From positions 1-49,836 of the forward strand of contig CAJFTO010000019.1 in the NCBI GenBank assembly GCA_904419955.1: DNA of 49,836 nt, read 5' to 3'. The position numbers were made by a program, and so were the translations under genes. This document shows positions 43,658 to 49,836 of this stretch, in pieces; position 1 is the first letter of the stretch; every line of letters starts with the position of its first letter. Under the pieces are notes generated by a model. It worked only from the letters and a program-made list of their open reading frames with translations, did not search any database and had not been told where the DNA came from. The DNA is from Candidatus Roslinia caecavium. Lineage in GTDB: Bacteria > Bacillota > Clostridia > Monoglobales > Monoglobaceae.

Positions 43658-43861
43658 TTATTCTATGGTGAATTTTGAGATGTTTAATGCAATGTGCATC
43701 ATTATGTATTGTCTCAAATCCTCATCCAATACATTATCAATGTAGCTATACTTATTGATAAGTGGCATATACAGCTCTAATAAGAGTTCCAAGTGCCGAT
43801 GACTGCCTGCAACTGCACCTTGCAGCAGATGATAAAAATCCTGTTCAGTCAAACAGATCAC
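43658..43861 (-). CDS. Small HTH-like protein of conjugative elements
   Basis: 67 residues, mostly helical (LTEQDFYHLLQGAVAGSHRH ... DEDLRQYIMMHIALNISKF). It resembles the short helix-turn-helix proteins encoded next to the element sigma factor in Tn916-like and related elements. It overlaps the sigma-factor stop by 17 bp. GTG 43861 is the longest start; TTG 43852 fits the GGCGGTGATC site better. Probably a regulator of transfer genes. Confidence 0.7.
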   Translation of the reverse strand: MICLTEQDFYHLLQGAVAGSHRHLELLLELYMPLINKYSYIDNVLDEDLRQYIMMHIALNISKFTIE

Positions 43862-44264
43862 CGCCTTTACATAGTAAGTCGCGCAATTTCTTTATTGCCA
43901 GTGATCGCTGATTATAAACATGCTGAACAGAGCAATGCAGCTGCTTCGCAATCTCATGGGGCTTTTTTTCCTCAACAAATAACAACGTCAATATTTTCTG
44001 ACGCATAAGCGGCAACTTGGAAAAAGCCGTCGCCAATCGCTCTTCCTCAAAATCAAAACCTTCGTGTTTATTGGAGTTTAATTCCAAAGCACTATATTTG
44101 CCTTGAGCCAATAATAAATGTTCTGGAATATCTTCGAGCGCAATTGTGGGAACACGTCTGTTCACCTTACGGATATAATCCGTTCTTGCATTGCGTATCA
44201 GGACTTCAAGCCAAACTGTGAATTCCCCACGCAATCTATCATTGTGTTCTTGCTGGTGGTTCAC
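43845..44264 (-). CDS. Element-encoded sigma-70-like factor
   Basis: 139 residues from GTG 44264, chosen because AGGAGG (44272-44277) is seven bases upstream; the ATG at 44270 is too close to it. Region 2-like segment TVWLEVLIRNARTDYIRKVN (core binding and -10 recognition). Region 4: LPLMRQKILTLLFVEEKKPH followed by the HTH EIAKQLHCSVQHVYNQRSLA. Similar sigma factors in Tn916-like elements regulate conjugation genes. A 27-bp palindrome lies 38-64 bp upstream. Confidence 0.85.
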   Translation of the reverse strand: MNHQQEHNDRLRGEFTVWLEVLIRNARTDYIRKVNRRVPTIALEDIPEHLLLAQGKYSALELNSNKHEGFDFEEERLATAFSKLPLMRQKILTLLFVEEKKPHEIAKQLHCSVQHVYNQRSLAIKKLRDLLCKGGDLFD

Positions 44265-44301
44265 CTTCATACCTCCTTTAGGCATGCCACCAAAGCAAGA
44301 A

Positions 44302-44328
44302 CACAACATGCTATGATAGCATGCTGTG
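44302..44328. promoter_or_regulatory. 27-bp palindrome upstream of the sigma gene
   Basis: CATGCTAT (44307-44314), central G, ATAGCATG (44316-44323), flanked by CACA and TGTG; 12 of 13 arm positions pair. A strong candidate operator for the sigma/HTH operon, perhaps bound by the XRE protein encoded at 44562-44903 or the small HTH protein. Confidence 0.55.
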
Positions 44329-44403
44329 ATAAAATTCTAATTACCTGATATAACCAAAGCAAAGCAATCAGAACATTGGACTCACCCCCTTTGAAAAATT
44401 GTA

Positions 44404-44441
44404 TAAAAAAACGGCCGCACCATACTATTGCATGGTGTAGC
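44404..44441 (-). terminator. Terminator of XRE gene
   Basis: On the minus strand a 12-position stem (44430-44441 with 44412-44423; one mismatch, one wobble) is followed by TTTTTTT. It ends the XRE transcript before the sigma operon. A second hairpin CGGTTAAGA/TCTTAACCG lies at 44461-44484. Confidence 0.8.
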
Positions 44442-44561
44442 CGCAATGCGCAACACAACTCGGTTAAGACAAAAATCTTAACCGATGTATATCCGGTTGT
44501 TTGACTTATTCGTTGAAATAGTTCCTGGTTAGCAGTATCTCCTTATCATTGGTAAACACTC

Positions 44562-44903
44562 CTACTTTAGTTTCTCAAATTTCTCAAGAGAATCAAGATA
44601 ACTCGATAGGGACTCGCATATTGTAATCTTTTTCGCAGTTGAATATTTTTCAATACGTTCAGCAATCTCTTTTAAATAAATCTGTTCAGGATGGGTATAA
44701 CTTTCCGCAGCCAATTGATCTATTGTAACAGATAGGGCATTCGCAATACGCATTGTCATATCTAAACTTGGAACCGTTCTTGCATGTTCAATCTGACCGA
44801 TATGACTGGTGCTGCAATCACATAATTCTGCGAGATCTTCTTGTCTCAATCCTGCAATGTGCCGATATTTCTTGATATTTTTTCCCAAAGCTATGTAGTT
44901 CAC
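44562..44903 (-). CDS. XRE-family regulator of the island
   Basis: 113 residues. N-terminal Cro/C1 HTH (about 7-62: LRQEDLAELCDCSTSHIGQI, then EHARTVPSLDMTMRIANAL). C-terminal helices about 75-113. Start is GTG with GAGGAG about ten bases upstream. Stands alone with its own terminator, upstream of the sigma/HTH operon. Probably the repressor maintaining the element; the 27-bp palindrome at 44302 is a possible target. Confidence 0.88.
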   Translation of the reverse strand: MNYIALGKNIKKYRHIAGLRQEDLAELCDCSTSHIGQIEHARTVPSLDMTMRIANALSVTIDQLAAESYTHPEQIYLKEIAERIEKYSTAKKITICESLSSYLDSLEKFEKLK

Positions 44904-45023
44904 GGTACATCTTCTCCTCTTAATTAATTTTACAATGTATCCTATTAAATTTGAAGAATGCAGCTATCCGATACACGCACCATAAGTGTGATTTGAGAAA
45001 ATAATACCAAAAAAATAAAACAA

Positions 45024-45062
45024 CGAATAAAATTAGTCTGCTCATAAGTGCGGGCAGACTAA
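45024..45062 (-). terminator. Terminator of parMR
   Basis: On the minus strand TTAGTCTGC (45054-45062 complement) pairs with GCAGACTAA (45033-45041), a nine-bp stem, followed by TTTTATT. Lies immediately after the ParR-like gene. Confidence 0.8.
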
Positions 45063-45070
45063 TTAGTAGT

Positions 45071-45430
45071 TTATTGGAACATATCAAGATTGTCCAGCAT
45101 CTTTGCGATGTCCTCTTCTAAAGCTTCTTGTTGGTCGTTTTTGCTATTATCCTGGATACCGGATATCTGCATACCGGCCAGTCTTTGCTCTACAACATTC
45201 TGTATCATCTGTTCAATTTTAGCTTGATCATAGGCAGATGTAAGTTTAATTTCTACTTTACAGTTTTGGTTTTTCAATTCGGGATGGAATTCTATATATT
45301 CATTTAACGCTGCAATTACAAGATGACTTTTCTTGTTTCCCATCCTCTCCAGCAGTTCACCTGCCTGTAGTTGTTCTTCCGTGTCCGAGTTAAATTGCAG
45401 TGAAAAACGATACTTCCCGTCTTTTTTCAT
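45071..45430 (-). CDS. ParR/StbB-like segregation adaptor
   Basis: 119 residues from the ATG at 45430 (GGCGGTGG six bases upstream). The N-terminus KYRFSLQFNSDTEEQLQAGE and LLERMGNKKSHLVIAALNEY is a ribbon-helix-helix-like DNA-binding region. The C-terminus is acidic with a helix, as in ParR proteins that contact the actin filament end. It overlaps the ParM-like gene end and shares its terminator. Expected to bind a centromere-like repeat, not located here. Confidence 0.75.
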   Translation of the reverse strand: MKKDGKYRFSLQFNSDTEEQLQAGELLERMGNKKSHLVIAALNEYIEFHPELKNQNCKVEIKLTSAYDQAKIEQMIQNVVEQRLAGMQISGIQDNSKNDQQEALEEDIAKMLDNLDMFQ

Positions 45431-45444
45431 AAAACCACCGCCTG

Positions 45445-46365
45445 TCACTTCACACTATGAAGCGTAAGCTGCTTTCTTGCAAGCATCTCATAGCCAATTG
45501 CATTCGCATTAGGGGACTCAACAAAACTTGCTTTTGCAACTTGCGGAGACTGCTCTAAAAATGTATGTAAGAGTATACTTCCACCACCGATAAACACAGC
45601 CGGATTAGAACGCAAATCGACTTGCAACTCTCGTAACTGATCCAAAATATTCTTTGCGTGCAGTTTTGTTGCATTTGTAATCGTCTCTTTTACATCTCCT
45701 GGTAAAATCGTTTCTTGTCCGCTAAGAACAGCGCTGATATGCTCATCCTCGATACGCATATCATGGAGTGTCCCGACCTTTCTGACAATCTCATTATTCA
45801 TCGTGATAATTCCGGTTTCCAGACTGCGGCAAAATTGTAAATCAGGCTTGCCGTTCCTAAGAAGCAGTACGTCTGTCGTATATCCTCCGATATCTATTAT
45901 AAATATTCTCAGCGTATTTACGACCAGGCTACTTTGAGGCACAACTGCTGCATAAGCCTGTGGGAATACCATTACACGGTTAATTATAATATTATATGGC
46001 CTGTCTTGATAAACAAACTTGATAACTCCGTCGCGTTTAAAGTAATGAGCGAATTTATCTTTTAACACACCGTAATGTTCAGGCGGCAAACCAACTGCCA
46101 AATCAATTTGCTCTATCGGAGCATAATTGCCATACGACTGTAATTCTTTTGCTATCGCAAACAAGGAAAGTACAAAATACCTTTCATCCTGTGTTTTATC
46201 CCGCATATAACTCAGTCTTTTGCCGCTTAAAGTCCAATACCTGCCATCATACTCTAATATTTCATCCGTCAGCGGCGGTTTGACAGTATGCTCCGACAAC
46301 CCAGATACAAAAGAGTAGTTTGGCGTTTTTATCGCATAATTTCCATGATCAATTGCTATTAACAT
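45445..46365 (-). CDS. ParM/StbA-family actin-like ATPase
   Basis: 306 residues. Actin fold: phosphate-1 loop near MLIAIDHGNYAIKT, phosphate-2 loop IIDIGGYTTDVLLL, and adenosine loop VFIGGGSILLHTF. The protein polymerises to push apart replicated DNA copies. Start ATG with GGAGG seven bases upstream. It forms a two-gene operon with the ParR-like adaptor. Presence in an integrated element points to a plasmid-like replicative stage or a stabilised circular form. Confidence 0.88.
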   Translation of the reverse strand: MLIAIDHGNYAIKTPNYSFVSGLSEHTVKPPLTDEILEYDGRYWTLSGKRLSYMRDKTQDERYFVLSLFAIAKELQSYGNYAPIEQIDLAVGLPPEHYGVLKDKFAHYFKRDGVIKFVYQDRPYNIIINRVMVFPQAYAAVVPQSSLVVNTLRIFIIDIGGYTTDVLLLRNGKPDLQFCRSLETGIITMNNEIVRKVGTLHDMRIEDEHISAVLSGQETILPGDVKETITNATKLHAKNILDQLRELQVDLRSNPAVFIGGGSILLHTFLEQSPQVAKASFVESPNANAIGYEMLARKQLTLHSVK

Positions 46366-46470
46366 AAGATAACCTCCATAAATTTATTTCAGGGATTACA
46401 TCCCTATCTTTAATTACACTAAAATTTATACCTATTTGCAACTGAAATACGTATTTATCCGAAAATACGT

Positions 46471-46510
46471 GCGTGAAAAAAGAGCAAAGCAAAACATGCT
46501 CTGCTCTTTT
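46471..46510 (-). terminator. Terminator after primase-like gene
   Basis: Minus-strand stem of 14 positions (46497-46510 with 46478-46491, one wobble), five-base loop, then six T residues. Confidence 0.85.
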
Positions 46511-46549
46511 GGTCACTATTATGTTTTGGCATCTATATTTTATTTGTGA

Positions 46550-47635
46550 CTACAGAACAATGCCATCATCATTCGTTCTTCGTCCCGAAATCAAGGCATA
46601 AACGTAATCGTCGAGTCCTTTATATTTTGGATCCCATATGTATGTTCCAAATTTAAACCCCATATCATTGAGCAATGACAGCAGGTTGGAATAGCCATTC
46701 TGAACATGCCAGTTGGTCAAAAAATCCATATCAAAGGCCGTTTTAATTTCTTCGAGACCATTTTTGCGTAGTTCTTCAAGCGTTAGTCTTAACTGTGTTA
46801 AGGCATTTACGCCCGGTACTGCCAGCACGGTCAGTCCGGTTAAAACATGAATAACATCTGATTTCATCGGTCCCTCCGTCAGTATAATTAGGGGACGCAT
46901 CGAACCTACAAAGTGTGTCCAGCCTTCAGCTCGGCATCCATCTTTTTTTTCGGTACTGGATACCCAGCGAAATTTTCGTTTATTGCAATCGTCTCTCCTG
47001 ATTTGCAGGCCTTGAATATGACCGTATATGTCCCGAACCGGTATCAAAATTCCGCGCTTTTCGTTGATAAAACTCCATGTATCGTCATCTGTCCGGTAAA
47101 ACCCTGGTACACCTGCCAAATAAAAGCCTTCAGTTTGAAGCTGACGTGCGATGGCCGTTGTACCCAAAATCGGTGTCGTTTTATACCCAAACCGTTCAAT
47201 ATCTTCATCTGTGAGTCCACGGTTATGTAGATTTTGGCGATGATCCGGAGAAAGCGAAAGCTTCGACAAAAGCGCACTGTACGTCGCATGACGGGTTTCA
47301 ACATCAGTGATTGGACATTCTTCTATATTTGGCTTAGTTGCCAAGTATTTTTGATGTTTTTCAGCAGCCCTATCGGGAACGCCTATTCTATTTACCAGTT
47401 CTTTGCGTACTTTGTCACGAGGGATTCCGGTATATAACGAATACAAATCAAACATCCCACCGGAGATTCCGCACTTTGGGCAGCGGAAAACCTCTTTTTT
47501 TAAGTTGATATTCAAATGTCTTTGGCGTGCATTATCATCACAGCATGGACATTGTACATAATAAGAACTGCGTCCATGCGCTGGGAATGGTAACCCAAGC
47601 AGTGAGATAATATCCGTCATGTGAAAAATATCCAT
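46550..47635 (-). CDS. Zinc-finger/Toprim-like DNA primase of mobile element
   Basis: 361 residues from the ATG at 47635 (AAAGGAGG five bases upstream). CHC2-type zinc finger at about 28-58 (YYVQCPCCDD ... FRCPKCGISGG: Cys29, Cys31/32, Cys52, Cys55). A Toprim-like/DUF3854 region in the second half has LTEGPMKSDVIHVLTG, giving the metal-binding Glu and later DMDF acidic pair. Probably primes replication of the transferred strand or plasmid form. No helicase domain. First gene after a 53-bp gap from the next upstream gene. Confidence 0.82.
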   Translation of the reverse strand: MDIFHMTDIISLLGLPFPAHGRSSYYVQCPCCDDNARQRHLNINLKKEVFRCPKCGISGGMFDLYSLYTGIPRDKVRKELVNRIGVPDRAAEKHQKYLATKPNIEECPITDVETRHATYSALLSKLSLSPDHRQNLHNRGLTDEDIERFGYKTTPILGTTAIARQLQTEGFYLAGVPGFYRTDDDTWSFINEKRGILIPVRDIYGHIQGLQIRRDDCNKRKFRWVSSTEKKDGCRAEGWTHFVGSMRPLIILTEGPMKSDVIHVLTGLTVLAVPGVNALTQLRLTLEELRKNGLEEIKTAFDMDFLTNWHVQNGYSNLLSLLNDMGFKFGTYIWDPKYKGLDDYVYALISGRRTNDDGIVL

Positions 47636-47688
47636 ACAGCCCTCCTTTCCGGGGATGACAGAAGTCATCCCCATATTGTTTTTCTATC

Positions 47689-48447
47689 TCAGGCTGTGGT
47701 CCGCTGTACGGCATATTCACAGATCATTTGTGCTGCTTCTTTGATATGTTCATCACTGGTAAATTTATTTGCCAGCCATTTTAAGGCACCAGGATCCAAC
47801 GATAAAACATCTCCCAAGGTTTTACCTTTGTACTTGGATATAGGGCACATAGTCTGCAACGCCTGATCCAGTTTTTCTTCCGGTGTCAGTTCTGCCGGCG
47901 GTATATCCTTTGTTTCTGTTTCGTCTGTTGCGATAGTATTTGATTTGTCTTCTTGCGCTTCTTGCGTTTCCGATATAGGTAATTTATTCGACTCAAATGC
48001 TCCCAATTCATCGGGAGCAATATCAGCAAACTCTTCACCGGCCATAGAAAACTGGAGCCCAAATCCTGCGTTCCGAAGCGCAATGCCGACTGCGGCTGTC
48101 TGCGCCCATTCACGCGGCGACACAGAAGGTTTATCAGCGCAATACCCTCTTGAAGCGGTTGCTTCAGCAAGATAGCATTCAATAGGATCTTTGTAATTCG
48201 GATAAATTCTCGCGGTCGCAACAAAGCAATCTTTAGATGGAGTGACCTGAACAGCAATTTTTCCTTCCGGATACTTTAAGCGAAACCATGCCATTTGAAT
48301 CATAACGGGAAGCCTTTTACGCGTCTCGTTAGAATTCAGATCTGTGTATTCTACAGCGAACGGTGCAGGATCAAACCCCTGCACCTCATTAATTGTTTCA
48401 ATAACTGTCATTGCCGGCAGTTTTTCATTCGAGTTATTTTGACTCAT
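47689..48447 (-). CDS. Conjugative-element accessory protein with ExoX-like C-terminus
   Basis: 252 residues. The N-terminal domain (about 10-160) carries VMIQMAWFRLKYPEGKIAV and ATARIYPNYKDPIECYLAEA, a conserved block of conjugative-element proteins of unknown function. An acidic linker follows (about 165-205). The C-terminal 50 residues match the short exonuclease X C-terminal-like motif (SKYKGKTLGDVLSLDPGALK). Probably involved in DNA handling during transfer. AGGAGG about ten bases before the ATG. Confidence 0.7.
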   Translation of the reverse strand: MSQNNSNEKLPAMTVIETINEVQGFDPAPFAVEYTDLNSNETRKRLPVMIQMAWFRLKYPEGKIAVQVTPSKDCFVATARIYPNYKDPIECYLAEATASRGYCADKPSVSPREWAQTAAVGIALRNAGFGLQFSMAGEEFADIAPDELGAFESNKLPISETQEAQEDKSNTIATDETETKDIPPAELTPEEKLDQALQTMCPISKYKGKTLGDVLSLDPGALKWLANKFTSDEHIKEAAQMICEYAVQRTTA

Positions 48448-48462
48448 TGTATTGAACCCTCC

Positions 48463-48912
48463 TTAAACATTTATCTCAATATATGTGTTGCGATACTGTA
48501 GCCATACAGGCAGAATCGTATTCACAAGCTGAATGATACTTTTTTTGTACTGATCCTGCGTTCCTGGAACAAAGCTTGAAAACCGTTTGCGGGTGTCTTG
48601 AATGACACGTTCTAATGCAGAAAAAGCTGTTTCCCTCTTTTTCTGACCGTTCTCATCTGTTTTTAGTCCAAACTTACGCTCATTCATTAGGAAACGTGTG
48701 TAAGCATCCACAAGCTGGTAATGAAACGACATTACTCTGGTATCTGTGGTAACTGGAGCCGTTTTGCAGAAATTCTGAAAAGTCTCAAGTACAGAGATCC
48801 TGTAGTTTAATTCCTGTACAAACAATAATTCGTCCAGCGGCAAGCATCCCTCGGTAATTTGCGAAACATAAGTATCTCTTTTGGTTTTGCATGATTCTAA
48901 TACTGTAGCCAT
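48463..48912 (-). CDS. Uncharacterised element protein
   Basis: 149 residues, helical, charged, with no signal peptide and no motif I recognise. AAAGGAG lies seven bases before the ATG. It sits between the RecD-like helicase gene (17 bp downstream of that stop) and the ExoX-tail protein, so it is part of the same DNA-processing operon. Confidence 0.7.
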   Translation of the reverse strand: MATVLESCKTKRDTYVSQITEGCLPLDELLFVQELNYRISVLETFQNFCKTAPVTTDTRVMSFHYQLVDAYTRFLMNERKFGLKTDENGQKKRETAFSALERVIQDTRKRFSSFVPGTQDQYKKSIIQLVNTILPVWLQYRNTYIEINV

Positions 48913-48929
48913 TTTTTGCTCCTTTCACA

Positions 48930-49836
48930 TTAATAATATTCTTTTAATCTTTTTGCGAGACAAGTGCCTCTTTTTTCTGTATCGGTTTTTTTGATAGCCA
49001 TACAAAGCGCCCGGCGTTCTCCTACGATGATAACTCGCTTTTTTCCGCGGGTTATCGCTGTATAGATAAGCGGTCTTGTAAGCATGATGGCATGTGCACA
49101 CTGAAGATTGATGATGACAGACTGATATTCTGCTCCCTGGGATTTATGAATGGTAGAAGCATATCCCAGATCCAGCATGTCAAGATCGCCTGCATCATAT
49201 TCCTTCAGCTTTCCGTCACCAAAATTGATATAAAGAATGGTTTCGGAATCCATATTTATGATTTTCGTGATATATCCGATATCACCATTGTTCACATCAT
49301 CATGGTTTTTAATTTGCATGACTTTATCTCCGCATCGGAAGATGCGTTTCCCGAATTTCACTTCTGCCTTTTCATTATCAGGGGGATTTACCAGATCGCG
49401 AATCAGTTCATTTAATGCGTTGACTCCCGTTTCTGTCCTCTGTCTGAACGGAGAGAGCAGAGCGACATTGTCCACGCCATATTTAGCTATCTCCTGCATA
49501 TAGATTTCTGCCACTTTCTCAGCAGATTCCGTTGTAGATGCGGAATCCATAAACTGAAAATCGGGACCATACTCCAAACTCAGATTTCCATGCCGAATAA
49601 GTTTTGCGTTGGTTGCAATCCGGCTTCCGGCGCTCTGACGAAATACTTTATCGAGTCTGACCACGGGGATGCACTCGCTTGCGATCATTTCACTCAGAAC
49701 AGCTCCGGGACCTACAGACGGCAGCTGATCCGCATCACCGATCAATACAATTTGACAATTGTTCTTAACCGCACAAAACAGATGCTCAGCAAGATAAATA
49801 TCCAGCATGGATACTTCGTCTACTAAAATCAAATCT
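48930..49836 (-). CDS. RecD-like SF1B helicase, 5' end outside the window
   Basis: C-terminal 302 residues visible, the frame stays open to the window edge. Motif II DEVSMLD, motif III GDADQLPSVGPGAVL, motif IV FRQSAGSRIATNA, an SH3-like middle part about 165-215, motif V IHKSQGAEY, motif VI YTAITRGKKRV. This is the RecD2/TraI-helicase-like 5'-3' family, often part of conjugative elements where it unwinds or processes DNA. The missing N-terminus holds Walker A. Confidence 0.88.
   Translation of the reverse strand, partial: DLILVDEVSMLDIYLAEHLFCAVKNNCQIVLIGDADQLPSVGPGAVLSEMIASECIPVVRLDKVFRQSAGSRIATNAKLIRHGNLSLEYGPDFQFMDSASTTESAEKVAEIYMQEIAKYGVDNVALLSPFRQRTETGVNALNELIRDLVNPPDNEKAEVKFGKRIFRCGDKVMQIKNHDDVNNGDIGYITKIINMDSETILYINFGDGKLKEYDAGDLDMLDLGYASTIHKSQGAEYQSVIINLQCAHAIMLTRPLIYTAITRGKKRVIIVGERRALCMAIKKTDTEKRGTCLAKRLKEYY

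Larger units (their letters stand above)
37780..49836 (-). mobile_element. Integrated conjugative/mobilisable element, partial
   Basis: From about 37.8 kb to the window end the DNA becomes AT-rich and all genes are on the minus strand: restriction-modification, SHOCT protein and large serine recombinase, element sigma factor and HTH, XRE regulator, ParM/ParR, primase-like protein, accessory genes, RecD-like helicase. The left boundary is placed by eye between the GC-rich LysR promoter and a broken gene. Large serine recombinases leave only a very short core, so att sites cannot be assigned without the other end. The island may have formed in more than one insertion. Confidence 0.75.

Noticed and set aside
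44267..44458. Minus-strand hydrophobic frame ending just before the sigma factor start
   Set aside because: The good GGGGGTGA site points to an ATG that stops after two codons in another frame; no usable start for the hydrophobic frame, and it covers the 27-bp palindrome. A small membrane protein cannot be excluded.
1..49836. CRISPR arrays, tRNA or rRNA genes, insertion sequences with transposases
   Set aside because: No regularly spaced identical repeats, no tRNA or rRNA sequence recognised by eye, and no transposase other than the serine recombinase. A tRNAscan or Infernal run would be needed to exclude small RNA genes.

Overview
The window reads as chromosome of a spore-forming member of the Clostridia (Bacillota) carrying a partial integrated mobile element at its right end. 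Support for this: strong GGAGG-type ribosome binding sites, sigma-A promoters, an AgrA/AgrC-like LytTR two-component pair, Amidase_3 wall hydrolases, a CotJC-like manganese catalase, a LysM-GH18 cortex-lytic-type enzyme and a TndX/TnpX-type large serine recombinase. Genus cannot be fixed from the sequence. Most of 1-37.7 kb is of balanced composition with many TCG/CGG codons. The two-component system and its target (about 7.3-9.4 kb) and everything right of about 37.8 kb are visibly more AT-rich.

Left part (1-16 kb): an outward-facing strong promoter at the edge; two small XRE regulators separated by a structured leader RNA; a cupin/carboxymuconolactone-decarboxylase pair behind a MerR-type promoter with a 19-bp spacer; a cell-wall cluster (membrane-anchored four-SH3 protein and two tandemly duplicated amidases); a LytTR regulator/GHKL kinase pair, followed by a direct repeat, a weak promoter and a secreted protein that is probably its target; then housekeeping genes rnhA, mnmA and pcrA, a methyltransferase, an aquaporin and mscL with a zinc-ribbon tail.

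Middle (16-38 kb): a secreted esterase-like protein of about 2060 residues divergent from an AraC regulator; LysM-GH18 hydrolase; Mn catalase; GNAT; a nucleotidyltransferase preceded by a second copy of the leader RNA; cardiolipin synthase; truA; about 1 kb of gene-poor DNA with two degenerate tandem repeats; recQ; a heterodimeric ABC exporter with complementary degenerate ATP sites; and a LysR regulator.

Right part (about 37.8 kb to the end): an integrative element or plasmid-derived island. It starts with a frameshifted gene remnant, then a BcgI-like type IIB restriction-modification operon directly behind a large serine recombinase and SHOCT protein, a structured leader, a conjugative-element sigma factor/HTH pair, an XRE regulator, a ParM/ParR segregation pair, a primase-like protein, two accessory genes and a RecD-like helicase cut by the window end. 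All of these genes are on the minus strand.

The most striking observation is the leader RNA at 825-1017 and 26616-26807. The two copies are nearly identical up to the exact start codon of two unrelated genes and then stop matching. They share a basal stem with a compensatory base change and contain two mutually exclusive pairings, one of which buries the Shine-Dalgarno sequence. This looks like an uncharacterised translational riboswitch or RNA switch. Also notable are apparent AUA start codons for pcrA and for the restriction specificity subunit.
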